Source: Rathayibacter sp. SD072 (GTDB lineage: Bacteria; Actinomycetota; Actinomycetes; Actinomycetales; Microbacteriaceae). Taken from it: a DNA stretch of 58,389 nt. The stretch is from contig NZ_JADILJ010000024.1 in NCBI RefSeq assembly GCF_017355185.1, positions 1-58,389 on the forward strand. Reading direction: 5' to 3'. The first letter of the stretch is position 1. Each line of letters opens with the position of its first letter. The notes below the pieces were generated by a model. That model ran no database searches and was not told the origin of the DNA. It worked only from the letters and a program-made list of their open reading frames with translations. The position numbers were made by a program, and so were the translations under genes. Below, piece by piece: positions 1-6,424 of this stretch.

Positions 1-7
1 CGTCACC

Positions 8-1462
8 GTGCTCGATGCCCTGCGCTCGCCGCGGCAGCTCTCGCGCGAGGTCCTCGCCGGCATGGTGACGACACTCGCCCTCGTGCCCGAGGTGATCTCG
101 TTCTCGGTCGTCGCGGGCGTGGATCCGATGGTCAGCCTGGTCTCGTCGATCGTGCTCGCGCTCACCATGTCGATCCTGGGCGGGCGGCCCGGAGTGATAA
201 CGGCGGCCGCCGGATCCGTCGCGCTCGTCATCGCCCCGCTCGTGAGCGAGAACGGAGTGCAGTACGTGCTCCCGACCGTGATCCTGGCGGGAGTGATCCA
301 GATCGTGTTCGGCCTCGCGGGCCTCGCGCGGCTGATGCGGTTCATCCCGCGCTCGGTGATGATCGGCTTCGTCAACGCGCTGGGGATCCTGATCTTCCTC
401 GCGCAGGTGCCGCACGTGATCGGGGTGCCGTGGGTCGCGTACGTGCTCTTCGCGGTGACGATCGCGATCATCCTGGTGCTGCCGCGCTTCACGCGGGCGG
501 TGCCGGCTCCGCTCGTCGCGATCGTCGTGGTGACCACCGCGGTGATCGTCGCGGGGCTCGTCGTTCCCGACGTCGCCGACGAGGGGCCGCTCACCGGCCA
601 GCTGCCCGGCATCACCCCGTTCCTGGTGCCGCTCACGCTCGAGACGCTGCAGCTGATCCTGCCGACCGCGCTGAGCGTGGCGTTCGTGGGGCTCATGGAG
701 ACCCTGCTGACGGCGAAGCTCGTCGACGAGATGACGGACACCCCGTCGCACAAGGGCCGCGAGTCGTGGGCGCTGGGCGTCTCGAACATCCTCGCGGGCT
801 TCTACGGCGGCATCGCGGGCTGCGCGATGATCGGGCAGACCGTGCTGAACGTGAAGACCGGCCGCGCGCGGACCCGTATCTCGACCGTCGTCGCCGGCGT
901 GTTCCTCCTGGCGCTCGTCACTGGTCTGAGCTCGCTGATGGGCCGGATCCCGATGGTGGCGCTCGCCGCGGTGATGATGATCGTGGCGATCACGACGGTC
1001 GACTGGCACAGCCTCCGTCCGTCGACGCTGCGGAGGATGCCGCTCCCGGAGACGCTCGTGATGGTGGTCACGGTGGTCGTCGTGGTGGCGACCGACAACC
1101 TCGCGCTCGGCGTGCTGGTGGGAGTGGTGCTGGCCATGATCCTGTTCGCCCGCCGGGTCGCCCACGTGATCGCGGTCGAGCGCGTCGTCGCGGAGGACGG
1201 CGGGTCGGTGCGCTACGACGTCACCGGTCCGCTCTTCTTCGGCAGCAGCAACGACCTGGTCGACCGCTTCGCCTACGCCGACGACCCCGCGCACGTGGTG
1301 GTCGACCTCCGGCACGCGCAGATCTGGGACGCCTCGACGGTCGCCGCGCTCGACTCGATCGAGACGAAGTACCGCGACCACGGGGCGACCGTGTCGATCG
1401 AGGGGCTGGACGAGCGCAGCACGGGCTTCCACCGTCGACTCACGGGGCGCCTGGGGTCCTGA
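8..1462 (+). CDS. SulP-family anion transporter with C-terminal STAS domain
   Basis: Inner-membrane anion permease of the SulP/SLC26 family (sulfate, bicarbonate or a related anion; the substrate cannot be told from sequence). Most of the roughly 484-residue protein is hydrophobic helices beginning with the family-typical stretch around VPEVISFSVVAGVDP. The last ~90 residues form a soluble STAS domain with the DLRHAQIWDAST segment. It is a little shorter than many SulP proteins. The GTG at 8 is the first start in the window, but the frame is open to the left edge, so the true start may lie upstream. A short hairpin follows the stop. Family call is firm, substrate is not. Confidence 0.9.
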   Translation: MLDALRSPRQLSREVLAGMVTTLALVPEVISFSVVAGVDPMVSLVSSIVLALTMSILGGRPGVITAAAGSVALVIAPLVSENGVQYVLPTVILAGVIQIVFGLAGLARLMRFIPRSVMIGFVNALGILIFLAQVPHVIGVPWVAYVLFAVTIAIILVLPRFTRAVPAPLVAIVVVTTAVIVAGLVVPDVADEGPLTGQLPGITPFLVPLTLETLQLILPTALSVAFVGLMETLLTAKLVDEMTDTPSHKGRESWALGVSNILAGFYGGIAGCAMIGQTVLNVKTGRARTRISTVVAGVFLLALVTGLSSLMGRIPMVALAAVMMIVAITTVDWHSLRPSTLRRMPLPETLVMVVTVVVVVATDNLALGVLVGVVLAMILFARRVAHVIAVERVVAEDGGSVRYDVTGPLFFGSSNDLVDRFAYADDPAHVVVDLRHAQIWDASTVAALDSIETKYRDHGATVSIEGLDERSTGFHRRLTGRLGS

Positions 1463-1464
1463 GC

Positions 1465-1479
1465 AGGGGTCAAGCCCCT
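1465..1479 (+). terminator. Small hairpin after the SulP gene
   Basis: AGGGG and CCCCT arms (1465-1469 and 1475-1479) flank a 5-nt loop directly behind the SulP stop. There is no T-tract, so this is a weak terminator candidate only. Confidence 0.3.
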
Positions 1480-1529
1480 ACAGTCCGTCGCGCGGAGTTG
1501 CTGGGATGGTCGGGAACGGAAGGAGCACC

Positions 1530-1868
1530 ATGTCGACCGAACCCTCCCGCGAGGAGCTGCCGCTGCCCGACTGGAACGACATCCCGCTCGGCACGATCGC
1601 CGAGCGCATCCGCCCCCTGGACGAGGAGGGCGTCGTCGCCCTGCTGAGCTACGAGGAGGCGCACGGGGACCGCGCGCCGATCACCACGATCCTCCGCTCG
1701 CGACTCGCGCAGCTCCGAGAGGGCGCCGAACCCGCCGGCCGTGTTCCGGAGGTGCTGCCCGAGGTCTCGCAGGGGTCGACGGGCTCGAAGGTCTCGCCCG
1801 CCACTTCCGGTCCGCCGATCAACCCGCCGTCGCACGGCGATCCGACGAACCCGGCGCAGCCGCGCTGA
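1530..1868 (+). CDS. Small conserved actinobacterial protein of unknown function
   Basis: A 112-residue soluble acidic protein. ATG 1530 is preferred over an in-frame upstream start because GGAAGGAG lies just before it. The N-terminal ~65 residues (PLPDWNDIPLGTIAERIRPL then ALLSYEEAHGDRAP) resemble a short helical domain found, from memory, in small actinobacterial proteins of unknown role. The remainder is a Pro/Ser/Gly-rich, probably disordered tail. No catalytic motif, signal peptide or membrane segment is visible. Its neighbours do not suggest a function. Confidence 0.7.
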   Translation: MSTEPSREELPLPDWNDIPLGTIAERIRPLDEEGVVALLSYEEAHGDRAPITTILRSRLAQLREGAEPAGRVPEVLPEVSQGSTGSKVSPATSGPPINPPSHGDPTNPAQPR

Positions 1869-1930
1869 GCTCCCTGCACACGGTCCGCCCAGCCTCGTTC
1901 GGCAGAATGGGGGACAGCCGATGACGGCGA

Positions 1931-1974
1931 CCGGACGAGGGAGCAGTACCCGGACAGCGACAGGACTGACTCGG
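1931..1974 (+). promoter_or_regulatory. Guanidine-III (ykkC-III) riboswitch upstream of the SMR exporter gene
   Basis: The sequence begins CCGGACGAGG, continues through GTACCCGG and then CAGCGACAGGACTG. These are the conserved blocks of the guanidine-III riboswitch as I recall it. CCGG 1931-1934 can pair with CCGG 1949-1952 as the P1 stem. The loop GAGCAGT (1941-1947) can pair with downstream ACTG-A-CTC (1965-1972) as the pseudoknot, with one bulged A. The Shine-Dalgarno GGTAGGAG follows immediately, so guanidine binding would plausibly control access to it. The downstream gene is a Gdx-type SMR protein, the expected partner. Confidence 0.85.
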
Positions 1975-1985
1975 TAGGAGTCGTC

Positions 1986-2300
1986 ATGTCCTGGATCGTC
2001 CTCGTCGTCTCGGGAGTCCTCGAAGCCGTGTGGGCCACCGCCCTCGGCAGGTCGGAGGGTTTCACCCGTGTGGGTCCGACCGCCGTCTTCGGTGTCGCGG
2101 TGGTGGCCAGCATGGCCGGGCTCGCCTACGCGATGCGCGAGCTGCCCACCGGCACCGCCTACGCGGTGTGGGTCGGGATCGGGGCCTCGCTGACCGTGCT
2201 GTACGGCATGTTCTTCGGCGGCGAGGGCTTCTCGCTCGTGCGCACCCTGCTGGTGGTCGGCATCGTGGCCTGCGTGATCGGGCTGAAGGTCCTGCACTGA
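1986..2300 (+). CDS. gdx: SMR-family exporter, Gdx/SugE-type guanidinium exporter
   Basis: A 104-residue, four-helix small multidrug resistance protein. It starts MSWIVLVVSGVLEAVWA with the membrane-embedded Glu (E13) that binds cation and proton in SMR proteins. It also carries the ELPTGTAYAVWVGIGA segment typical of the Gdx (formerly SugE) branch. Gdx proteins exchange guanidinium for protons. The guanidine-III riboswitch just upstream independently supports this substrate over quaternary ammonium compounds. SMR proteins usually act as antiparallel dimers. ATG 1986 has AGGAG six bases upstream. A large hairpin follows the stop. Confidence 0.92.
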   Translation: MSWIVLVVSGVLEAVWATALGRSEGFTRVGPTAVFGVAVVASMAGLAYAMRELPTGTAYAVWVGIGASLTVLYGMFFGGEGFSLVRTLLVVGIVACVIGLKVLH

Positions 2301-2303
2301 TCC

Positions 2304-2355
2304 GCGAGATGCCCCTCCGGTGCACGGCGCCCCGCGCACCGAACCGGCATCTCGC
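2304..2355 (+). terminator. Hairpin terminator candidate after the Gdx gene
   Basis: A perfect 10-bp outer stem (GCGAGATGCC 2304-2313 with GGCATCTCGC 2346-2355) encloses a second CGGTGC/GCACCG stem. It lies 3 nt after the Gdx stop. It lacks a T-run, as is common in high-GC actinobacteria. Confidence 0.55.
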
Positions 2356-2414
2356 TGTGCATTCCACAGGGTGGTTGCAGCGGGGTGCGCGGTGCTCGTA
2401 GGCTCGTGTCATCA

Positions 2415-2444
2415 GGGGAGAACGGTCGTTCTACTGCTCTCCCC
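2415..2444 (+). promoter_or_regulatory. Overlapping palindromes in the OsmC/Ohr-type leader
   Basis: GGGGAGA (2415-2421) pairs with TCTCCCC (2438-2444). Nested and partly exclusive with it is AGAACG-GT-CGTTCT (2419-2432). The inner 14-bp palindrome could be an operator, and the outer pair an mRNA hairpin. GAGGAGGAACC follows as Shine-Dalgarno for the gene at 2464. Confidence 0.4.
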
Positions 2445-2463
2445 GTCTTCTTGAGGAGGAACC

Positions 2464-2904
2464 ATGCCCACTCGTTCTGCACGCACCGCCTGGAACGGCT
2501 CGCTCGAGACCGGCGAGGGCCAGGTCGAGCTCTCGAGCTCGAAGCTCGGCACCTACGACGTCTCGTTCCCCAAGCGCGCCGCTGACGACGCCAACGGCGC
2601 CACCAGTCCCGAGGAGCTCCTCGGCGCCGCGCACTCCGCCTGCTACGCCATGCAGTTCTCGGCCGTGCTCGGGCAGGCCGGCGGCACCGTCGAGGCCCTC
2701 GACGTCCGCGCCGACGTCTCGCTCGGCCCGGACTCCGCGGGCGGCTTCAAGCTGACCGGGATCCACCTCGTCGTCAGCGGAGAGGTCTCCGGCATCGACG
2801 AGGCCGCGTTCCTCAAGGCGGCCGACGAGGCCAAGGCCACGTGCCCGGTCTCGAAGGCGCTGACCGGAGTCGAGATCACCCTCGACGCCACATTCGAGAG
2901 CTGA
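2464..2904 (+). CDS. OsmC/Ohr-family peroxiredoxin
   Basis: A 146-residue thiol peroxidase of the OsmC/Ohr superfamily, predicted to reduce organic hydroperoxides in the cytoplasm. The two redox cysteines are in the expected places: Cys60 in AAHSACYAM and Cys127 in ATCPVSKAL. The N-terminal TSPEELLGAAHSAC segment is diagnostic. Length matches the family. A very strong Shine-Dalgarno (GAGGAGG) precedes ATG 2464. No OhrR/MarR gene is adjacent, but a palindrome-rich leader precedes the gene and a terminator follows. Whether it is closer to OsmC or Ohr cannot be settled by eye. Confidence 0.9.
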   Translation: MPTRSARTAWNGSLETGEGQVELSSSKLGTYDVSFPKRAADDANGATSPEELLGAAHSACYAMQFSAVLGQAGGTVEALDVRADVSLGPDSAGGFKLTGIHLVVSGEVSGIDEAAFLKAADEAKATCPVSKALTGVEITLDATFES

Positions 2905-2924
2905 GCCCCGGCTCCACGCACTCC

Positions 2925-2957
2925 GAGCACCCCGTCGCGCACTGCGGCGGGGTGCTC
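2925..2957 (+). terminator. Terminator after the OsmC/Ohr-type gene
   Basis: GAGCACCCC (2925-2933) and GGGGTGCTC (2949-2957) form a perfect 9-bp stem 20 nt past the stop codon. Confidence 0.6.
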
Positions 2958-2976
2958 GTGCGTCCGGGCCCGCGTG

Positions 2977-3096
2977 CTGATCGAGCAGCCCGCCCTGCGG
3001 GCGTCTCGAGATTCCCGTGCGCTGAGGATGCGGCAGTGTGCCGTTCTCCCGGGCAGCGCGGGTCTCAGTACGCCCCTGCGGGGCTACTCGACCAGC
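2977..3096. repeat. Inverted pair of REP-like palindromic elements
   Basis: Two related ~36-nt elements face each other at 2977-3014 and 3061-3096. The second, read on the minus strand, is GCTGGTCGAGTAGCCCCGCA followed by GGGGCGTACTGAGACC. The first reads CTGATCGAGCAGCCCGCCCT and on to GCGGGCGTCTCGAG. Each has a GC-rich internal palindrome. Very similar elements are, from memory, dispersed in many Microbacteriaceae genomes. The pair occupies the gap between a terminator and an ECF sigma gene. Confidence 0.6.
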
Positions 3097-3159
3097 GGAG
3101 CGGGGCGTCCTCGACTCCGGTAAGGATCCCGCCCGCGCCGGACAGGGAAGACTGTGCAG

Positions 3160-3699
3160 ATGCCTCCCGATGACGAGCGACGAGAGCGGTTCGAGGCGCT
3201 CGTGGCCCGGACCGCGGATCCGGTGCGCCGCTACCTCCGCCGCCGGACCGACGAGGCGACGGCCGACGATGTCCTGTCCGAGACGATGATCGTGCTCTGG
3301 CGGCGGATCGACGCCGTGCCCGAGGAGGAGATCGCCTGGGCGATCGGGGTCGCGCGCCTGCAGCTCGCCAACGCCGAGCGAGGCCGCCGCCGGCAGGACA
3401 GGCTGGCGCACCGCATCCTGGTCGTCGATCCGCCCCGCGAGACCGGGCCGGAGGTCGACGACGGCACCGCCGACGCCGTCTCGCGCGTGCTCGCGCAGCT
3501 GACGCCCGCCGACGCCGAGCTGCTCCGGCTCTCGGTGTGGGAGGAGCTCGCGCCCCGCGAGATCGCGCAGGTCCTCGGAGCGACTCCGGGCGCCGTCTCG
3601 GTGCGGCTGCACCGGGCCCGCGCCAGATTCGCGGCTCTCTGGAGTAAGACCGGCGGCGCCGCCGGACATGCAGGGGAAGAGGAGGGGAGCGGACGATGA
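3160..3699 (+). CDS. ECF-type RNA polymerase sigma factor
   Basis: A 179-residue sigma-70 family ECF factor. Region 2 lies around residues 8-55 (DPVRRYLRRRTDEATADDVL then ETMIVLWRRID). Region 4 lies near residues 110-155 (LTPADAELLRLSVWEELAPR then EIAQVLGATPGAVSVRLHRA, a helix-turn-helix). ATG 3160 is chosen over GTG 3154 because the GGGAAG Shine-Dalgarno is then about 9 nt away. The stop overlaps the next start as ATGA, so the two are translationally coupled, the usual arrangement for sigma and anti-sigma. The regulon is unknown. Confidence 0.9.
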   Translation: MPPDDERRERFEALVARTADPVRRYLRRRTDEATADDVLSETMIVLWRRIDAVPEEEIAWAIGVARLQLANAERGRRRQDRLAHRILVVDPPRETGPEVDDGTADAVSRVLAQLTPADAELLRLSVWEELAPREIAQVLGATPGAVSVRLHRARARFAALWSKTGGAAGHAGEEEGSGR

Positions 3700-4310
3700 C
3701 CGATCCTGACGCGCAGGAGCTGCGCCGGCTGATCCGCGCCGCCGACCCCGCCTCGTCGCTCGCGCCCCTGCGCGACGACCAGCTCGCCCGACTCGCCCAG
3801 CACGCCATCGCGGAGGACGCCATGACCCAGAAGCCCGCCATCACTCCCGCCCGCCCGGCCGCCCGTCGCCGGGCGCCCCTCTTCGCCGGACTAGGCGCGC
3901 TCGCCGGAGGGCTCGCGGCCGCCGCCGTCGCGCTGACCCTCGCGCTCGGCCCCGGTTCCGCGCCGACCCGCCTCGACCAGCCGCCGGCCGGCAGCGGCCT
4001 CAGCGCGATGTGCGCCGTGGTCACCGCCGAGGCGATCGCCGACTCCGACACCGCCTTCCGCGCCGAGGCGACCGGGATCGACGGCGACGTCGTCACCCTG
4101 TCGGTCCTCGACGTGCTGCACGGCGACGTCGGCGACACGGTCACCGCCACGCAGGGCGGCGGCACGGCGATCGACGGCGAGCCGCTGCGGTTCGACGAGG
4201 GGTCGACCTACCTGCTCGCGACCCGCGACGGCGTGATCTCGACGTGCGGGCTGAGCGGCGAGGACTCGCCCGAGCTCGCGGCGCTGTACACGGAGGCGTT
4301 CCCGGGCTGA
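3696..4310 (+). CDS. Single-pass membrane protein, putative anti-sigma partner
   Basis: A 204-residue protein. It has an N-terminal cytoplasmic ~65 residues (MTDPDAQELRRLIRAADPAS), one membrane helix (FAGLGALAGGLAAAAVALTL) and an extracytoplasmic ~120-residue domain with two cysteines. Its 4-nt overlap with the ECF sigma gene is the best evidence that it regulates that sigma factor. It lacks the zinc-binding HxxxCxxC motif of ZAS-type anti-sigmas, so the assignment is by context and topology. The outer domain (TGIDGDVVTLSVLDVLHGDV and onward) looks beta-rich; its ligand is unknown. Confidence 0.65.
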   Translation: MTDPDAQELRRLIRAADPASSLAPLRDDQLARLAQHAIAEDAMTQKPAITPARPAARRRAPLFAGLGALAGGLAAAAVALTLALGPGSAPTRLDQPPAGSGLSAMCAVVTAEAIADSDTAFRAEATGIDGDVVTLSVLDVLHGDVGDTVTATQGGGTAIDGEPLRFDEGSTYLLATRDGVISTCGLSGEDSPELAALYTEAFPG

Positions 4311-4319
4311 CCGCTCGAC

Positions 4320-4409
4320 GCGTTCACAACGAAGGAAGGATGCGGGAGAGCCCCCCGCTATCCGCGTGATCCGAGCGGCGGACGTGAATCCTTCCTTCGT
4401 TGTGAACGC
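4320..4409. repeat. 22-bp perfect inverted repeat with 46-nt spacer
   Basis: Arms at 4320-4341 and 4388-4409 are exact reverse complements. The core is CACAACGAAGGAAGGAT in the left arm. The arms are noticeably AT-richer than their surroundings. The element begins 10 nt after the stop of the anti-sigma-like gene, so it may act as a terminator. The long spacer, which has its own GC-rich stem, also fits a small mobile or regulatory element. Confidence 0.6.
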
Positions 4410-4440
4410 CGCCCCGGCCCTCAGCTGTCCGGGCGCGGTG

Positions 4441-4454
4441 GGAATGCGCTTTCC
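4441..4454. promoter_or_regulatory. LacI-type operator upstream of the Gfo/Idh/MocA operon
   Basis: GGAATGCGCTTTCC is a 14-bp palindrome with one mismatched pair and a central CG, as in LacI-family operators. It lies 64 nt before ATG 4518. A site differing at one base lies at 23751-23764 in front of the PL11-LacI transcription unit. Confidence 0.6.
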
Positions 4455-4517
4455 ACCGGCCGATGATCCCGGGTAGCATCGGGACTCCGCATCACCGTCG
4501 ATCGCCGCTAGGACGCC

Positions 4518-5600
4518 ATGACCGCCGCACCCCTCCTCCGCGCCGCCCTCGTCGGGACGGGCGCGGTCGCCCACCTCCACGCGCAGGCCCTCGCCACCCG
4601 CGCCGACGTGCGGATCGTCGCGGCCGTCGACACCGATCCGGCCCGCGCCGCCGAGTTCGCCGAGCGCTACGGCATCGCCGCGCACGGCACGAGCATCGAC
4701 GACCTGCCCGAGGTCGACGTCGTGCACCTCTGCACCCCGCCCGCGGTCCACGCGGCCCAGGCCGAGGCGGCCTTCGCGCGGGACGCGCACGTCGTCGTCG
4801 AGAAGCCGCCGGCGCTCTCGCTCGCCGAGGTCGATCGGATGACCGCCGCGGCCGACGCCGCCGGTCGCCTCCTCGCCGTGGTCTTCCAGCAGCGCACCGG
4901 CACCGCCGCCGCGCACGTGAAGCGGCTGCTCGACTCCGGAGCGCTCGGCCGGGTGCTCGTCGCCCGCTGCGACACCCTCTGGTACCGCGACCCCGCCTAC
5001 TTCGCCGTGCCCTGGCGCGGCACCTGGGAATCCGAGGGCGGCGGCACCACGCTCGGCCACGGCATCCACCAGATCGACCTGCTCGCGCACCTCGTCGGCG
5101 ACGTGGTCGAGGTGACCGGCCAGGCCTGGCGCGAGGCGCGCGACATCGAGACCGAGGACGTCTCGACCGCAGTGCTGCGGTTCGCCTCGGGAGCCGTCGC
5201 CTCGGTGCTCACGTCGGCGGTCTCGCCGCGCGAGGTCAGCGCGATCCGCCTCGACACCGAGCGCGCCACGATCGAGGTCGAGCACCTCTACGGCCACGGC
5301 CGCACCCACTGGCGCATCACCCCGTCGCGCGAGGTCGCGCCCGAGGAGGCGGAGGCCTGGGCGTTCCCCGACGGCGAGGACGTGCCGAGCGGCCATGCGC
5401 CGTACCTCGACGCCGTGTACGACGCGATCGCGACAGGCGGCCCGCTGCCCGACGTCGCCTCCGGACCGGCCCGCTCGCTCGAGATCGTCGCGGCGCTGTA
5501 CCTCTCGAGCAGCCGCGGCCGACCGGTGCGGATCGACGAGCTGGCCGATCCCGCGCTCCGGGGCCCGATGCGCGCCGCCGTGCAGGACCAACGCCCGTGA
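4518..5600 (+). CDS. Gfo/Idh/MocA-family NAD(P)-dependent oxidoreductase
   Basis: A 360-residue cytoplasmic sugar or inositol dehydrogenase-like enzyme. The N-terminal Rossmann fold shows GTGAVA at residues 13-18 and AVDTD at 36-40 for the nucleotide. The family EKP motif is at 95-97 (VVVEKPPAL). The C-terminal half carries the GGGTTLGHGIHQIDLL segment of the substrate-binding domain. The 3' end overlaps the next gene by 4 nt (GTGA). It heads a three-gene overlapping cassette behind a LacI-type operator, implying oxidation or epimerisation of a sugar or sugar acid released by the linked hydrolases. The substrate is not predictable. Confidence 0.9.
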   Translation: MTAAPLLRAALVGTGAVAHLHAQALATRADVRIVAAVDTDPARAAEFAERYGIAAHGTSIDDLPEVDVVHLCTPPAVHAAQAEAAFARDAHVVVEKPPALSLAEVDRMTAAADAAGRLLAVVFQQRTGTAAAHVKRLLDSGALGRVLVARCDTLWYRDPAYFAVPWRGTWESEGGGTTLGHGIHQIDLLAHLVGDVVEVTGQAWREARDIETEDVSTAVLRFASGAVASVLTSAVSPREVSAIRLDTERATIEVEHLYGHGRTHWRITPSREVAPEEAEAWAFPDGEDVPSGHAPYLDAVYDAIATGGPLPDVASGPARSLEIVAALYLSSSRGRPVRIDELADPALRGPMRAAVQDQRP

Positions 5601-6424
5601 GCGCCGTCGAGCTCGCCGCCGGCCTCGGGACGCTCGTGCTCGCGGAGGACGCACCGCGCCACGTCGAGTCGCCGCGGCCCTTCGTGCATCCGCTGCGCAC
5701 CCCCTCCGGTGTCGTCGTCTCCGACCTGCGCCCGCCGGATCACGACTGGCACCACGGCCTCTCGCTCGCGGTGTCGAACATCCGCGTCGGCGACGACCCC
5801 GACGAGATCAACCTCTGGGGCGGCGTCACCTGGGTCACCGGCGACGGCTACCGGCAGCTCGACAACAACGGCTCGCAGCTCGTCGAGTCGGTGACCCGCG
5901 AGCACGACTCGGTGCGCCTGCGCCTGGGCTGGTACGACGCGCACGGCCGGCGGTTCCTCGAGGAGGAGCGACGCTTGAGTGTGCACGAGGGGGCGACCGC
6001 GACGGTGCTCGAGGTCGTCAGCGAGTGGACGTCGCTGACCGACCGTCCGCTCGGATTCGGCTCGCCGACCACGGCCGGGCGGCCGGGCGCGGGCTACGGC
6101 GGGCTGTTCCTCCGTGCCGCACCGCGCCTCGAGGGCGCCCGCGTGCTCGCTCCGCACGGCGAGAGCGGCGAGGCGATGGGCCGATCGGAGGAGTGGCTCG
6201 CGCTGGTCGGCGCGGGCGTCACCGTCGCGATGCGCGCCGATCCCGGGAACCCGGTGGCGCCGACTCCGTGGTTCGTGCGCAGCGAGGGCACCCCGATGCT
6301 GTGCGCGGCGCCTTTCTTCCACGAGGTCTGGACACTGCCGCCCGCCGAGTCGGCGCGCTGGCGCTGGCAGGTGCTCGTCGCCGACGGCGAGCTCGACGCC
6401 ACCGCGATCGGGTCCGCCTGGTGA
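5597..6424 (+). CDS. PmoA-like (DUF6807-type) family protein
   Basis: A 275-residue soluble protein starting at GTG 5597, which overlaps the stop of the dehydrogenase gene. Diagnostic stretches are RPFVHPLRTPSGVVVSDLRP, DHDWHHGLSLAVSNI and NLWGGVTWVTGDGY. These match proteins annotated 'methane oxygenase PmoA', a misleading name: the family is beta-rich, His-rich and found next to Gfo/Idh/MocA dehydrogenases in carbohydrate loci, and it is not a methane monooxygenase. No signal peptide is visible. It overlaps the next gene by 4 nt. The HDWHHG histidines suggest a metal or sugar site, which is inference. Confidence 0.75.
   Translation: MSAVELAAGLGTLVLAEDAPRHVESPRPFVHPLRTPSGVVVSDLRPPDHDWHHGLSLAVSNIRVGDDPDEINLWGGVTWVTGDGYRQLDNNGSQLVESVTREHDSVRLRLGWYDAHGRRFLEEERRLSVHEGATATVLEVVSEWTSLTDRPLGFGSPTTAGRPGAGYGGLFLRAAPRLEGARVLAPHGESGEAMGRSEEWLALVGAGVTVAMRADPGNPVAPTPWFVRSEGTPMLCAAPFFHEVWTLPPAESARWRWQVLVADGELDATAIGSAW

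Noticed and set aside
1900-1985. Guanidine-I or guanidine-II riboswitch as the leader of the SMR gene
   Set aside because: The twin ACGR-loop hairpins of class II and the long conserved core of class I are absent; the class III framework with pseudoknot fits instead.
4463-5596. N-terminal extension of the PmoA-like frame through the dehydrogenase gene
   Set aside because: The upstream part is an Arg/Pro/Gly-rich shadow of the Gfo/Idh/MocA gene; GTG 5597 overlapping the previous stop is the sensible start.
5597-6424. Methane/ammonia monooxygenase subunit
   Set aside because: The family label PmoA is historical; there are no membrane helices of a true PmoA and the context is carbohydrate metabolism.
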